This document shows, piece by piece, positions 17,036-26,905 of a DNA stretch of 64,000 nucleotides (within the stretch, counting starts at the first letter, position 1; the number at the start of each line of letters is the position of its first letter). The stretch comes from DATBLE01 sp963764565. Lineage in GTDB: Bacteria; Actinomycetota; Thermoleophilia; Gaiellales; Gaiellaceae. Location: the NCBI GenBank assembly GCA_963764565.1, contig CAVXTD010000018.1, positions 1 through 64,000 on the forward strand. Direction: 5' to 3'. The notes beneath the pieces were generated by a model. The model had not been told where the DNA came from. It was given only the letters and a program-made list of their open reading frames with translations, and made no database searches. The translations under genes and the position numbers were made by a program.

Positions 17036-18015
17036 ATGCCACAGCTGAGCGATGGACTGATCCAGGTACTGCAAGTCGGGACGATCCTGCTCGTCTCGCC
17101 GCTCGTCACGGGCGTGATCGCCCGGCGTCGAGGCGATCGTGCAGATGCGGCGCGGACCTCGCGCTGCTTCAGCCGTACTACGACATCGCCAAGCTGTTCC
17201 GTAAGGAGACGGTGCTCCCCGACGGCGCCGGGCCGGTCTTCCGCGTGGCGCCGTACGTCGCGTTCGCCTGCTACTGCGTCGTGCCGCTGCTGATTCCGGT
17301 GCTGACCAGCTTCCCGCCGCAGGCCTCGTACATGGCCGACATCCTCGGCGGCGGCTTCATTCTCGGGCTGGCGAGCTACGCGGTCTCGCTGGCCGCGATC
17401 GACAGCGGCAGCCCCTACGCCCAGCTCGGCTCGAGCCGGCTCAGGACGTTCGGCGCTCTCGGCGAGCCGACCATCCTCTTCGTCGTATTCACGGTTGCGC
17501 TGATCACCCAGACCGATCTGCCCTACGTCTTCGCGGCCACCCTGAAGTCCTCGGCAGCCGAGATCGTCCGCCCCGCGCACCTGCTCGCCGCGGCCGCCTT
17601 CTTCATGGTGGTGCTCTCGGAGACGGGCCGGATCCCGCTCGAGAGCCACGGCGGGACGCTCGAGTTCGGGATGATCGACGAGGCGCCGCACGCATCGAGC
17701 ATTCGGGCCCGGGCTTCGCGCTGCTGCGCTGGGGCTCGTCGATGAAGCAGCTGATCCTCTACGTGATCCTCGCGAACGTCCTGCTCGCGCCCTGGGGCCT
17801 GGCCGGGACGCACCGGCTCGGCGACGTCCTGATCGCGATCGCGCTGCTCGTCGCGAAGGCTTTCGGGATCGGCGATCGCGGTCGTCGGTGATCGAGTCGT
17901 CGTTCGCGAAGCTGCGCCTCTACAAGATTCCCGAGTTCACGGTCGGCAGCTTCCTGCTCGCCGTGCTCGCGGTGATCACGTTCATCCTTCAGCGCGACTA
18001 CGGCGAGACGCGGCT
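17036..18015 (+). CDS. Ehr/group 4 hydrogenase-type membrane subunit, HyfC/NuoH-like (frameshifted)
   Basis: First gene of a complex-I-related operon. It is a polytopic protein starting MPQLSDGLIQVLQVGTILLV. The NuoH-family quinone/ion-path region is present as LPDGAGPVFRVAPYVAFACY, ETGRIPLESHGGTLEFGMID and MKQLILYVILANVLLAPWG, with the end at LYKIPEFTVGSFLLAVLAVI. At least four shifts interrupt it (near 17127, 17155, 17690 and 17875). The boundary with the next gene, near 18015, is unclear because the stop is probably masked by an indel. In homologous complexes this subunit couples the soluble arm to the ion-pumping arm. Confidence 0.75.
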
Positions 18016-18676
18016 AACCGTCTTCGGCGGCATCGCCACGGTCGTCGCCGTGATCGTGCTGCTGCTCGAGCTCATGCTGCTGCGCTCCCAGGACGTCTGG
18101 GAGCAGCTGCGCCTCTACGGCCTCGGCTCGGCGGCGATCGCGGTGGTCGCGTTCGCGGCCGCGCCGAGGGTCGGCGGCGGCGACCTCTACGCGATCGGCG
18201 CGATCACGATCGCCTTCAAGGCGCTCATCGTCCCGCTCGCGGTCGGCGCGATCATCCGCAACCTCGACGTGCCGACCGCGCGTGCCGTCGGCGGTGCGCG
18301 CGCCCGAGCGCGATCCTGCTCGGCATCGTCCTCTCGAGCTTCGCGTTCATCGCCGTCTCGCGGCTGCGGATCGGCGGCGACGGCGTCGCTGCCGCTGCCG
18401 GCGCTCGGCGATCGCGGTCGCCGTGATCGCTGGTCGCCTTCCTGCTGATGATCCTCCGCCCGTACGCGCCCTCTCAGCTGATCGGCTTCCTGACGCTCGA
18501 GAACGGCGTCACGCTCGCGGCACTCGTGATCGCTCCCGGGCTGCCGCTGATCCTGGCGCTGCTGCTCCTCTTCGACGTCGCCGTCGGGCTGCTCGTGTTC
18601 GTCCTGCTCGTCCAGTACTTCGGCGATGCAGCGCACGACGGTCACGACCGACGTCCTCGACAGGCTGCGAGGCTGA
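18016..18676 (+). CDS. Membrane subunit, HyfE-like (NuoK-related) (frameshifted)
   Basis: A small polytopic protein of about 215 residues. Recognisable segments are LLLELMLLRSQDVWEQLRLYG, ITIAFKALIVPLAVGAIIRN, then after shifts MILRPYAPSQLIGFLTLENG and ILALLLLFDVAVGLLVFVLL. The QLIGFLTLENGVTLA piece matches hydrogenase-4 component E, which contains a NuoK-like core. Shifts occur near 18290, 18410 and 18430; several are doubled or inserted G residues. The stop TGA at 18674 follows TVTTDVLDRLRG once the last shift is corrected, and the next ATG is two bases later. Confidence 0.7.
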
Positions 18677-18678
18677 CG

Positions 18679-20161
18679 ATGGGCGCCCTGCTCGTCGTCC
18701 TGCTCGCGCTGCCGCTCGCCGCGCGCCGTCGCTCTCGCTCGGACGGTCGGCGCGGCTCGGCCGAGACGGTCGACGCTCGCCTGCGGCCTCGCCTCGCTCG
18801 GCGATCGCGGTCGCGCTCGCAGCGTCGGTCCGGCACGGCGCGGCCCGCTCGGCGCTCGGGCGGCTGGCTGCACCTCGACTCCCTCGGCGCGGTCTTCCTG
18901 CTCGCGACCGGCCTCCTGTACGCCGCCGGCTCGGCGTTCTCGATCGGCTACCTGCGCGGCGGCACGCACCGCGACCGGGTTCGCCGGCTACGCGCGCCGC
19001 TACTACGCGCTCCTCAACCTGTTCGGCTGGACGATGCTCCTCGTCCCGCTGATGAACGACTTCGCGACCCTCTGGGTCGCGGTCGAGCTGACCACGATCG
19101 TCTCCGTCCTGCTCGTCGCCGTCGATCGCACGGACGGCGCCCTCGAGGCCGCCTGGAAGTACGTGCTGATCGCCTCGGTCGGGCTCGGCATCGCCCTGCT
19201 CGCCGTGATCGTCCTCTACGCGGCCGGCACCGGACACGCTCGGCGACGCGCTACCTGCCCGCGCTTCGACCGCTACCTCGGCGTCGCCGGGCAGCTGCCG
19301 CGGCTGCAGGTGCAGTTCGCGTTCCTGCTCGCCGTCGTCGGGTTCGGCACGAAGGTCGGCTTCGCGCCGCTCCACACCTGGCTTCCGGACGCACACAGCG
19401 AGGCGCCGACCCCGATCTCGGCGCTCCTCTCCGGGGCGCTGCTCGCCAACGCCTTCTACGCAATCCTCCGCTTCTACCAGGTCGCCGCCGCTGGCGGGCG
19501 GCGACCGCTTCCCGCGCCACGTGCTGCTCGTCTTCGGCACGGCCTCGCTGGTCGTCGCCGCGCTGTTCGTCCTCCGGCAGGAGAGCTACAAGCGGCTGCT
19601 CGCCTACTCGTCGATCGAGCACATGGGCGTGATCGCGCTCGGCGTCGGCTTCGGCGTCCGGCTGGCCGTCGCGGGCGCGCTCTTCCATGTCCTCAACCAC
19701 GCGGCGGCGAAGGGGCTCGCGTTCTTCGGCAGCGGCTCGCTGCTTCGCCGCTACGACACCAAGGAGATCGACGGAATCCGGGGCGCGGCGACGTGCGCTG
19801 CCGTTCAGCGCGCCGATGTTCCTCGCCGCGGCGCTCGCCCTCTCCGGCCTGCCCGTCTCCGGCGTCTTCCGCAGCGAGGTGCAGATCGTAAGCGGCGGGT
19901 TCGCGCAGGCCGGCGTACGTCTGGGTCGCGCTGCTGCTCGTGCTCGTCAACGTCGCCTTCCTCGGCGTCATCTGGCACGCCGGCCGGATGGTGCTCTCGC
20001 CCGCCCCGGCGGGCACCGTCCGCGGGCGAGACGAGCTGGTGGATGGTCGGTGCCATGGCCGCCTGCCTGGTCGTCGTCGTCGGCCTCGGCTTGCACCTGC
20101 CGGCGCCGCTCGCCTCGCTCCTCGGTCACGCGGCCGACGCCGCTGGGAGCAGCGCCGATGA
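18679..20161 (+). CDS. Antiporter-like membrane subunit, HyfF/NuoN-like (frameshifted)
   Basis: A 14-helix Mrp/NuoN-type protein of about 490 residues. Hallmarks are FGTKVGFAPLHTWLPDAHSE with the conserved lysine and histidines, PTPISALLSGALLANAFYAI, LLAYSSIEHMGVIALGVGFG and HVLNHAAAKGLAFFGSG. These helices hold the proton or sodium half-channels in complex I and Mrp antiporters, so this subunit should move ions. Shifts lie near 18725, 18975, 19230, 19495, 19795 and 19915. The likely TGA at 20159 overlaps the ATG of the next gene. Confidence 0.78.
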
Positions 20162-21683
20162 GCTCGAGACGCGCTGCGCGCCTGTCGAGGATCCGCGCGA
20201 GCGTGCTGCGAGCCGCCGGCTCGCGCGCGCTCGTCGAGCCGGCTCCGCCGGCGAGAGCGGCGCTTCCGGCGTGCCGCTCTCCCAGCTCGCCGACCGCGCG
20301 CCGAGGCGCTGCTCGAGCGGCGCGGCCGCTTCGTCGCGCTGTCTCCCGCGTCGAGCAGCCCGGAGCCGTCGCTGCGTCGCCGCGGTCTCCTTCCAGGGCG
20401 AGCTGCGTCGCCCTGCGGGCGCCGCTCGAGGGCGCCGCGCGAGTATCCCGTCGCTCAGCCGCGTCAGCCCGGCGGCGCTGCTGCCGGAGCGCGAGCTGCA
20501 CGACGTCCACGGGCTCGTTCCGCTCGGGCAGGTCCGACCTGCCAGCCGCTCGTGTCGCCCGACCCGGACCGCTTCGAGCGCCGGATCGTCGACCCGCAGA
20601 CCGTTCGTCATCCCGTACGGGCCGATCCGCTCCGGGCGTCTTCGAGTCGGTCCAGTACGTGATCGAGACCGGCGGCGAGGACGTGCTCGCGCTCGCACGT
20701 TCGGCCGTTCTTCAAGCACCGGCGGCTCGAGCAACGCTTCGCCGGGCTGGGGCTCGAGCACGCCGTCCAGCTCGCCGAGCGGGTCGCCGGAATCGCCACC
20801 GTCGCGCACGCGACCGCCTTCTGCCAGGCGGTCGAGCGCGCGGTCGGGGTCGAGCCGACCCGGCGGGCGCAGCGCTGGCGCGTCGTCCACGCCGAGCTCG
20901 AGCGCATCGCCAACCATCTCGACGTCGCGACGAAGCTCGCCGAGGATGCGGCCCTCGCCGTCGCCGTCGCCCGCTTCGGGATCCTCAAGGAGCAGGTCCA
21001 GCGGCTGCGCGCGCGTCTCTGCGGGAGCCGCTTCGGCCGCGGCGTCGTCGTCCCGGGCGGCCTCGGCGCGCCGCCGCTGCTCGAGCCGGCGTGCCGTGCT
21101 GCGCGAGCTGGAGCGGTTCGAGCGCGACCTGCGGCGGGACCGGCGGCTGCTGCTCGCGCACGACCTCGTTCACCGACCGGCTGATCGGCAGCGGCTGCCT
21201 CGACCGGGACACGATCGAGGCGCTACTCCGGCGTCGGGCCGGTCGCCCGGGCCTGCGGCGAGGCCGTGGACGCGCGCTTCGAGCGACCGTACGGCGCCTA
21301 CGTCCGGGTCGGCGGGCGGATCGCGACCGCGCGACGATGGCGACGCGATGGCGCGTCTCGAGCGTACGCTTCGCCGAGATCGCCGAGAGCCTCCACGTGA
21401 TCAGGCAGGCGTTCGAGCGGCTCGACAAGTACGGGCCCGGAGCTGCGCGGCCGAGCTTCCGCGCCGAGCACGGGCGCCGCGTTCGGCTGGGCGGAGGCGC
21501 CGATGGGCGAGCTCGTCTACTGGGTCGAGGTCGCCGGAGGGCGCGTCGCAGACGGCTCGGATCAGCTCGCCGTCGCTCCGCAACTGGCCGCTCTTCGCGG
21601 AGAGCTTCCGCGGCGACGTGCTGACCGATTTCTCGTTCATCGAGCACAGCTTCGGCTTGACCCCGGCGGGAGCGGACCGGTAG
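20158..21683 (+). CDS. NuoCD/HycE-like large subunit without Ni ligands (Ehr-like, frameshifted)
   Basis: A fused NuoC-NuoD type protein. The N-terminal third is the NuoC-like domain ending in RELHDVHGLVPLG. The NuoD-like part begins YGPIRSGVFESVQYVIETGG and reads RPFFKHRRLEQRFAGLG, then AERVAGIATVAHATAFCQAV. In [NiFe] hydrogenases the last segment is RVCGIC; here both cysteines are alanine codons (GCC at 20786 and 20795) in a stretch with no frame problem. The C-terminus ends SFIEHSFGLTPAGADR instead of a DPCxxC motif. Without these four cysteines it cannot bind Ni-Fe, so it resembles Ehr complexes or complex I rather than a hydrogenase. Many shifts elsewhere. Confidence 0.75.
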
Positions 21684-21686
21684 CCG

Positions 21687-22050
21687 ATGCTGGAGTGGAT
21701 CGTACGCGGACTGCGGAGGAGGATCGTCACGACCCGCTACCCGCGCGCGGCCGAGCCGGCGCCCGACGGCTTCCGCGGGCGCGTCGAGGTGCTGCGACGC
21801 CGATGGCGGCTCGAGCCGGGCTCGAGGCGCGTCTGCCCGACCGGCGCGATCGCGCGTCGCGCGGCGGCCGCGTCTCGCTCGACCGAGGACGCTGCATCCT
21901 CTGCGGGCTGTGCGTCGCAGCCGAGCCGGAACGGTTCGCATTCGAGGCGCAGTACGAGACCGCCGCCGGCGCCGCCGCGGCGCTCGTCGTCGGCGAGCCG
22001 GCTGCGGCCGCCGAGCTCGCGCGGCGCTCGGGGAGCGGGCGCGGCGCTGA
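21687..22050 (+). CDS. Ferredoxin-like subunit (HyfH/NuoI-related), reduced cluster set
   Basis: About 120 residues, starting MLEWIVRGLRRRIVTTRYP, the amphipathic N-terminus of this family. It shows CPTGAI near residue 50 and GRCILCGLCVAAEPERFAF near residue 75. These four cysteines can hold one [4Fe-4S] cluster. A normal NuoI has eight cysteines and two clusters; here the second CPxxAI is replaced by AAEPERF. Frame shifts near 21800 and 21865 make the middle uncertain. It would sit between the large subunit and an unknown electron partner. Confidence 0.65.
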
Positions 22051-22459
22051 AGCGGTCGATCCACATCCGCCACGTCGACGCGGGCTCGGACGGCAGCGAG
22101 GAGTGGGAGATCCAGGCGCTCACCAACCCCTACTACGACATGCAGCGGCTCGGGCTCTTCTTCACGCTCTCGCCCCGCCACGCCGACATCCTGCTCGTCA
22201 CCGGCGGCGTCACCGAGCCGATGCGTCAGCCGCTCCTGCGGGCCTGGGAGGCGATGCCGGAGCCGAAGGCGGTCGTGGCCGCAGGCACAGACGCCTGCTC
22301 CGGCGGGTTCGCCGCGGCCGCTGAGGAGCGTCGCCGGCGGCGTCGACCGGTTGCTGCCCGTCGACGTCTACGTTCCCGGCTCGCCGCCGAGCCCGATCGC
22401 GCTCCTCCACGGCCTGCTGCTGGCGGCCGGGATCCTGACCGGGGAGGTCGGCCGCGTGA
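22047..22459 (+). CDS. NuoB/HycG-like small subunit lacking all four cluster cysteines
   Basis: About 140 residues. KRSIHIRHVDAGSDGSEEWE then IQALTNPYYDMQRLGLFFT and SPRHADILLVTGGVTEPMRQ identify the NuoB family. In homologues the first segment reads GSCNGCE, later GDCACSGG and PGCPP. Here the positions are D and E (GAC 22089, GAG 22098), D in GTDACSGG (GAC 22290) and S in PGSPPSP (TCG 22381). The first three positions share one uninterrupted frame and the fourth is read after a shift near 22320. No N2-type [4Fe-4S] cluster can form in the normal way. The stop is expected at TGA 22457, overlapping the next GTG. Confidence 0.75.
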
Positions 22460-24423
22460 ACGCCCTCTACGCGGCCGGCATGCTGGCCCTCGCAGCCGCG
22501 GTCGGGCTGCCGCTGCTCAGCGTCCGGCTCGGCACGGCCGCCGCCGCGGCCGGCTCGCTCGCCGCTCGCCGCCGTTGGGTTCGGCAGCGCCGCGCACTGG
22601 ACGCGTGCGAGCCTGGGGCTCGGCACCTGGCTCGGCTTCGGGCCGGCGGCACTCGTCTCCGACCGGCTCGGCGGGCTGTTCCTCACGGTCGTCGGGGTGA
22701 CCGGCGCGGCGGTCTCGCTGGCGCTCCTCGAGCGTCCCCCCGGACGGACGGCGGCGAGCCTGCATGCGGTGATCCTGCTCGCGGTCGCAACCGTGATCGG
22801 GACCGACCAGGCGTTCGTCCTCCTGCTCGCCTGGGAGACGTTGACCGTCGCGATCTACCTGCTCGCCGCCGCCGGGCGCGACCGGCCGGGATCGCTCGCC
22901 GACGCGTACTTCGGCGGTGCGCTGTCGAAGCTCGGCGGCGCCTGCCTCCTCGCCGCCTTCGCGCTCCTGTACGGCCGGACGGGCAGCTTCGAGCTCTCCG
23001 TCTGGGCGCACGGCGGCCGGCACGCTCGGCGGCGCCCGCAGCGTCGCGTTCGTCCTGCTACTCGTCGGCTTCGGCTCGAAGATCGGACTCCTGCCGCTGC
23101 AGGCCGGCCTGCCACCCCTGTACAGCGCGGCCCCGGGAGCCTCGGCGGCGACGATCTCGATCGCCTTCAACGCCGGCTTCTACGGGCTCTGGCGGCTCGT
23201 CTTCCAGACCCTCGGGCCGGGGCCGGCGTGGTGGGGAGAGACCGTCATCGTGCTCGGCGGCCTCGGAGCGCTCGTCGGCATCCTCTACGCCGTCACCCAG
23301 GACGAGATTGCCCGGTTCCTCGGGTTCTCCAGCGTCGAGCACGGGGGGATCATCCTGCTCGGGTTCGGCGTCGCCCTGCTCGGCCAATCCGCGGGCGAGC
23401 CGAACCTCGCCGCGGCCGGGCTACTCGCCGCGACGCTGCACCTCGTCATGCACGGGGGGGCCAAGACCCTGGCCTTCATCGGCGCCGACCGCGTCGCGGA
23501 CGCGACGGGTAGCCGCGATCTGCGCCCGCTTGGTGGTCTTGCGCCGCGCATGCCGCGAACCGCGGTCGGGTTCGGTCTCGCCGTACTCACGCTGGCCGCG
23601 ATGCCGCCGTTCGGCGGCTTCGTCAGCGAGTGGTTCACGCTCGAGGCGCTCTTACAGAGCTTCCGCCTCCACTCGACGGTCGCCAGGTTGATCATGGCGC
23701 TCGGCGCCGCGATGCTCGCCCTGACCGCCGGAGTCGGACTGCTCGCGTTCGCGAAGCTCTACGGAGGCATGTTCCTCGGTCGCGCCCGCAGCTCGATCGC
23801 GAACGTCCGCGAACTACCCGGAACTGGCGTCGGGTTCCTCGGGCTGGCGGTGGTCGCGCTCGGTCTCGGCGCCGTCGCGCCCTGGGAGATTCGCTGGCTC
23901 GGCCGCGCCCTCGAAGGTCTGCTCGGGTTCGATCTCTCCGCGAAGGACGATCAGCACCCCGCTCGTGCTCGGGCCCGTCTACGAGCACTTCTCCGTCCTC
24001 GCACCCACCTGGGTCGCGTTGGGCATCGCTGTCTTTGCGAGCGTGTCGGCGGCGATCGTCCGACTCGTCCTCCGGCCGCCCGTGCGCCGCGCACCGGTGT
24101 GGGTCTCCGGGAGCGCCGCCGAGGTCGGGAACGTTCAGTACACCCCCGACAGCTATGCCAACCCGATCCGGGTCGTGCTCGCCGGCGCGTACGGCTTCAA
24201 GCGCGAGCTCGGGCCGGCAAACGCGGGCGGGACGCGGTCGCTGCGGACACGCGTCGTGCCGGCGTTCGAGGAGTATCTCTACCGCCCGCTCACGCGCGTC
24301 GGGCTCGGCTGCTCGGGCTGGGTGCGCCGACTACAGTCGGGGCGACTGAGCTTCTACCTCCTCTACATCCTGGCCGTCTTGCTCGCCGCCCTCGCCCTGA
24401 TCCCCGCCCTCAACGCTCGATGA
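22456..24423 (+). CDS. Antiporter-like membrane subunit, HyfB/NuoL-like (frameshifted)
   Basis: Last and largest membrane subunit, about 650 residues. LAWETLTVAIYLLAAAGRDR, GSKIGLLPLQAGLPPLYSAA, ARFLGFSSVEHGGIILLGFG and TLHLVMHGGAKTLAFIGADR mark the ion-translocating core. The C-terminal AAEVGNVQYTPDSYANPIRV followed by SGRLSFYLLYILAVLLAALA is the HyfB-type extension. Shifts lie near 22565, 22605, 23025 and 23955; the long stretch between 23050 and 23950 is clean. The stop TGA overlaps the ATG of the stress protein gene. Confidence 0.8.
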
Positions 24424-24858
24424 TCCAGCAGATCCTGATCGCCTGGGACGGCTCGCGGCCCGCACGTCACGCCCTCGACATCGCCGTCGATCTGGCCCGC
24501 CGCTACGAAGCCGAGCTCGTCGCCGCGTCGGTCGCACACTCGCCGGCTCACGCCGAGACCGGATCCGATCGCACCGAGTCGGTCGACGCTGCTCGCCGCT
24601 ACCTGGAGGAGACCTTCCACGCGGTCGCGGACCGCGCCCAGCGGGTCGGCATACCGCTCGACCAGGTGATCATCGAAGGCGACTCTCCCCCAGACGACAT
24701 CCTGCGCTACGCGCATGAGCACGGCTTCGACCTCCTCGTGGTAGGTCACCACCGCAGCCGCCGGCCGGGGCGTTTCCTTCTCCACGGCCTCGCCGAGCGG
24801 CTGATCGCACAGACCGACATGCCCGGTCCTCGTCGTCACCGACGACCGCGACGAGTAG
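24420..24858 (+). CDS. Universal stress protein (UspA family)
   Basis: A 145-residue UspA-fold protein: IQQILIAWDGSRPARHALDI at the start, a central acidic strand, then GFDLLVVGHHRSRRPGRFLL (GxxG9-type ATP-binding loop, here GHHRSRRPGRF) and VLVVTDD at the end. One extra C near 24833 (ATGCCCGG) shifts the last ten codons. The ATG overlaps the stop of the antiporter-like gene, so it is the last member of the Ehr-like operon and may sense ATP or stress for it. Confidence 0.8.
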
Positions 24859-24878
24859 ACCCTGCGAACCCTTTCGAG

Positions 24879-25601
24879 TCAGCGCGAGCGGAGGCGCCGA
24901 GACAGCCGCGCCGTGTAGCGCCGCGAGAGCGCTCCCGGCAGCGCTCCGAGCAGCTTCATCGCGAGCGCCATCCGCCGCGGGAAGGAGATCTCCGGCCTAC
25001 CCTCCTCGAGCCCGTCCGCGATCGCCCGCGCCATCTCCTCCGGCTCGATCAGGAACGGCATCTCGAACTCGTTCTGCGCGGTCAGCGGCGTGCGGACGTA
25101 CCCGGGGTTGACCGTCGTGACCTCCACCCCGGTGCCCGTGAGGTCGGCCCGCAGCGAGTCGCACATCGAGATCAGAAACGCCTTCGTCGCCCCGTAGGCG
25201 GCCGCCCGCGGCAGCGCCGCAAAGCCCGTCACGCTCGCGACCACCGCGATCCGCCCGGAGCGGAGCTCGAGCATCGCCGGCAACACAGCCTCGATGCAAT
25301 TGACCGTGCCCATCACGTTCACGTCGAGGTGCTGCCTGAACACGTCGGCATCGAACGACCGCGGATCGACCGGAACGTACGTGCCGGCGTTGAGTAGCGC
25401 GATGTCGACCGGGGCGATCTCGTCGGCGATCCGGTGCATTGCCTCGCGGTCGGTCACATCGCCGGGATGGGCCTCGCCGGGCAGCTCGGCGAGCTTGCCG
25501 GCGGAGCGGGCGGTGAGGAAGAGCGTGTGGCCGCGCCGGGCGAGCTCGCGCGCGGTCGCAGCCCCGATCCCGGTCGAAGCGCCCGTGATCCAGATCCTCA
25601 T
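24879..25601 (-). CDS. Short-chain dehydrogenase/reductase
   Basis: A 240-residue SDR. TGASTGIG near the N-terminus binds NAD(P), followed by LLNAGTY (NAG motif) and the catalytic S-Y-K set in VASVTGFAALPRAAAYGATK. The C-terminus is strongly basic (RRYTARLSRRLRSR), suggesting a lipid or membrane association. It is the last gene of a lipid-modification operon with cyclopropane synthase, DUF1365 and FAD oxidoreductase genes, the same set of families seen together in several proteobacteria. It may reduce or oxidise a modified acyl chain. Confidence 0.85.
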   Translation of the reverse strand: MRIWITGASTGIGAATARELARRGHTLFLTARSAGKLAELPGEAHPGDVTDREAMHRIADEIAPVDIALLNAGTYVPVDPRSFDADVFRQHLDVNVMGTVNCIEAVLPAMLELRSGRIAVVASVTGFAALPRAAAYGATKAFLISMCDSLRADLTGTGVEVTTVNPGYVRTPLTAQNEFEMPFLIEPEEMARAIADGLEEGRPEISFPRRMALAMKLLGALPGALSRRYTARLSRRLRSR

Positions 25602-25626
25602 TCGGCCCCGCCTCGCCGAACGTCTT

Positions 25627-25695
25627 GTAACACAGTGTTACTTGCTCGGGAACGCGCACGGGGCCGGCAATTCCGGGCTTGTAACACTGTGTTAC
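25627..25695. repeat. Inverted pair of REP-like palindromes (type C, GTAACAC-N-GTGTTAC)
   Basis: GTAACAC-A-GTGTTAC at 25627 and GTAACAC-T-GTGTTAC at 25681 differ only in the centre base, so they are inverted copies. Each is preceded by CTT and followed by TTGC. The second contains, on the minus strand, the TAA stop codon of the cyclopropane synthase gene. The pair fills the gap between that gene and the SDR gene. Confidence 0.8.
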
Positions 25696-26905
25696 TTGCC
25701 TCCGATGGGTCGCGCCAGTACGAGCTGGACGTCGCGCAGCGCCCGCGTGCGGAACGCCGACTCGCAGTACGCCAGATAGAAGTCCCAGGTCCGCACGAAG
25801 CGCTCGTCGTAGCCGAGCCGCCGCACGTCGTCGAGCCGCGCGAGGAAACGTTCGCGCCAGGCCTCGGAGCGTCGGCGCGTAGTGGGACCCGATGTCCTCG
25901 ATGCCGGCCGGCCGGAGCGAGGACGCCTTCGTCATCGCGCTTTCGAGCGCTGCCGACCGACGGCAAGAGCGAGCCCGGAAAGATGTAGCGGCGCATCCAA
26001 TCGTCGTGGCGGCGGTAGTGCTCGTAGCGCTCGTCCGGGATCGCGATCGTCTGGACGAACGCATGCCCACCCGGAGCCAGCAGCCGGTCACAGGCATTGA
26101 AGAACACCGGGTACTGCGCGTGACCGATCGCCTCGAGCATCTCGATCGAAGCGATCTTCGTGAACTCGCCGCCGAGCGTCCGGTAGTCACGGAGGAGGAT
26201 CTCGATCCTGTCGCCGAGCCCAGCCGCCGCCGCCCGCTCACGAGCGAGCGCAGCCTGCTGGGCCGAGATCGTCAGCCCCGTCACGCGGGCGCCGAACTCG
26301 CCGGCGGCCACGAGCGCAAGGCTTCCCCAGCCGCAGCCGATCTCGAGCACGTGGTCGCCCGAGCCGAGCTCGAGCCGCTCGCAGACCCGCCGCAGCTTCC
26401 GCTCCTGCGCCTGCTCGAGCGAGTCGCCGTCCTCCCAGATCCCGCAGGAGTAGGTGAGCGACTCGTCGAGGAAGAGCCGGTAGAGGTCGTTGCCCAGGTC
26501 GTAGTGGTAGCCGATGTTGCGGCGTGCACGGTGGAGACCCTGGCGCGGCGGGACATGCGGCCGGAAGCGCTCGAGCCGCGTCAGCAGCGACTCCGCCCGC
26601 CAGTGCTCGATGCTCTTGATCAGGATCTCGAACAGAAGCGGCAGGTCGTCGGCCCGCCAGTCGCCCGCCACGTACGACTCACCCAGCCCGAGGCGCGGCC
26701 GCCAGAGCAGGCGCCGGAAGAGGTCACGGCTCGCCACCTCGACTCGCACCGGCCGCCCGGCGCCGAAGCGGTGTTCTGTGCCGTCCGGCATGCGCAGCTC
26801 GATCGTCCCGCCGACGACCCGCTCAGCGAGACGGAGAACGAGCCGCTCCGCCACGCGGGCGCCGGCTCCCGGCGCGGCGGGAACGCTCCGCAGCGTCTCG
26901 CTCAT
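25692..26905 (-). CDS. cfa: Cyclopropane-fatty-acyl-phospholipid synthase family methyltransferase (frameshifted)
   Basis: About 400 residues. The N-terminal lipid-binding part reads GLGESYVAGDWRADDLPLLF. The SAM-binding core is NIGYHYDLGNDLYRLFLDES, VLEIGCGWGSLALVAAGEFG and LTISAQQAALARERA, followed by IASIEMLEAIGHAQY, all typical of Cfa enzymes that add a methylene or methyl group to an acyl double bond. Shifts near 25960 and 25870 separate the C-terminal part, which resumes as GYDERFVRTWDFYLAYCESA and ends LARPIGGK. The TAA stop is supplied by a REP-like palindrome. Its TGATG overlap with DUF1365 shows coupling. Confidence 0.88.

Noticed and set aside
17871..18800. Repeated GGCGATCGCGGTCG-like strings as a repeat family or binding site
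   Set aside because: They encode the recurring hydrophobic residues Ala-Ile-Ala-Val in membrane helices, with an extra G in each case; codon bias explains the similarity.
17036..24423. Annotation as an active hydrogenase-4/formate hydrogenlyase
   Set aside because: Gene order and subunits match, but the Ni-binding cysteines and the small-subunit cluster cysteines are absent in unambiguous reading frame, so hydrogenase activity is not supported.
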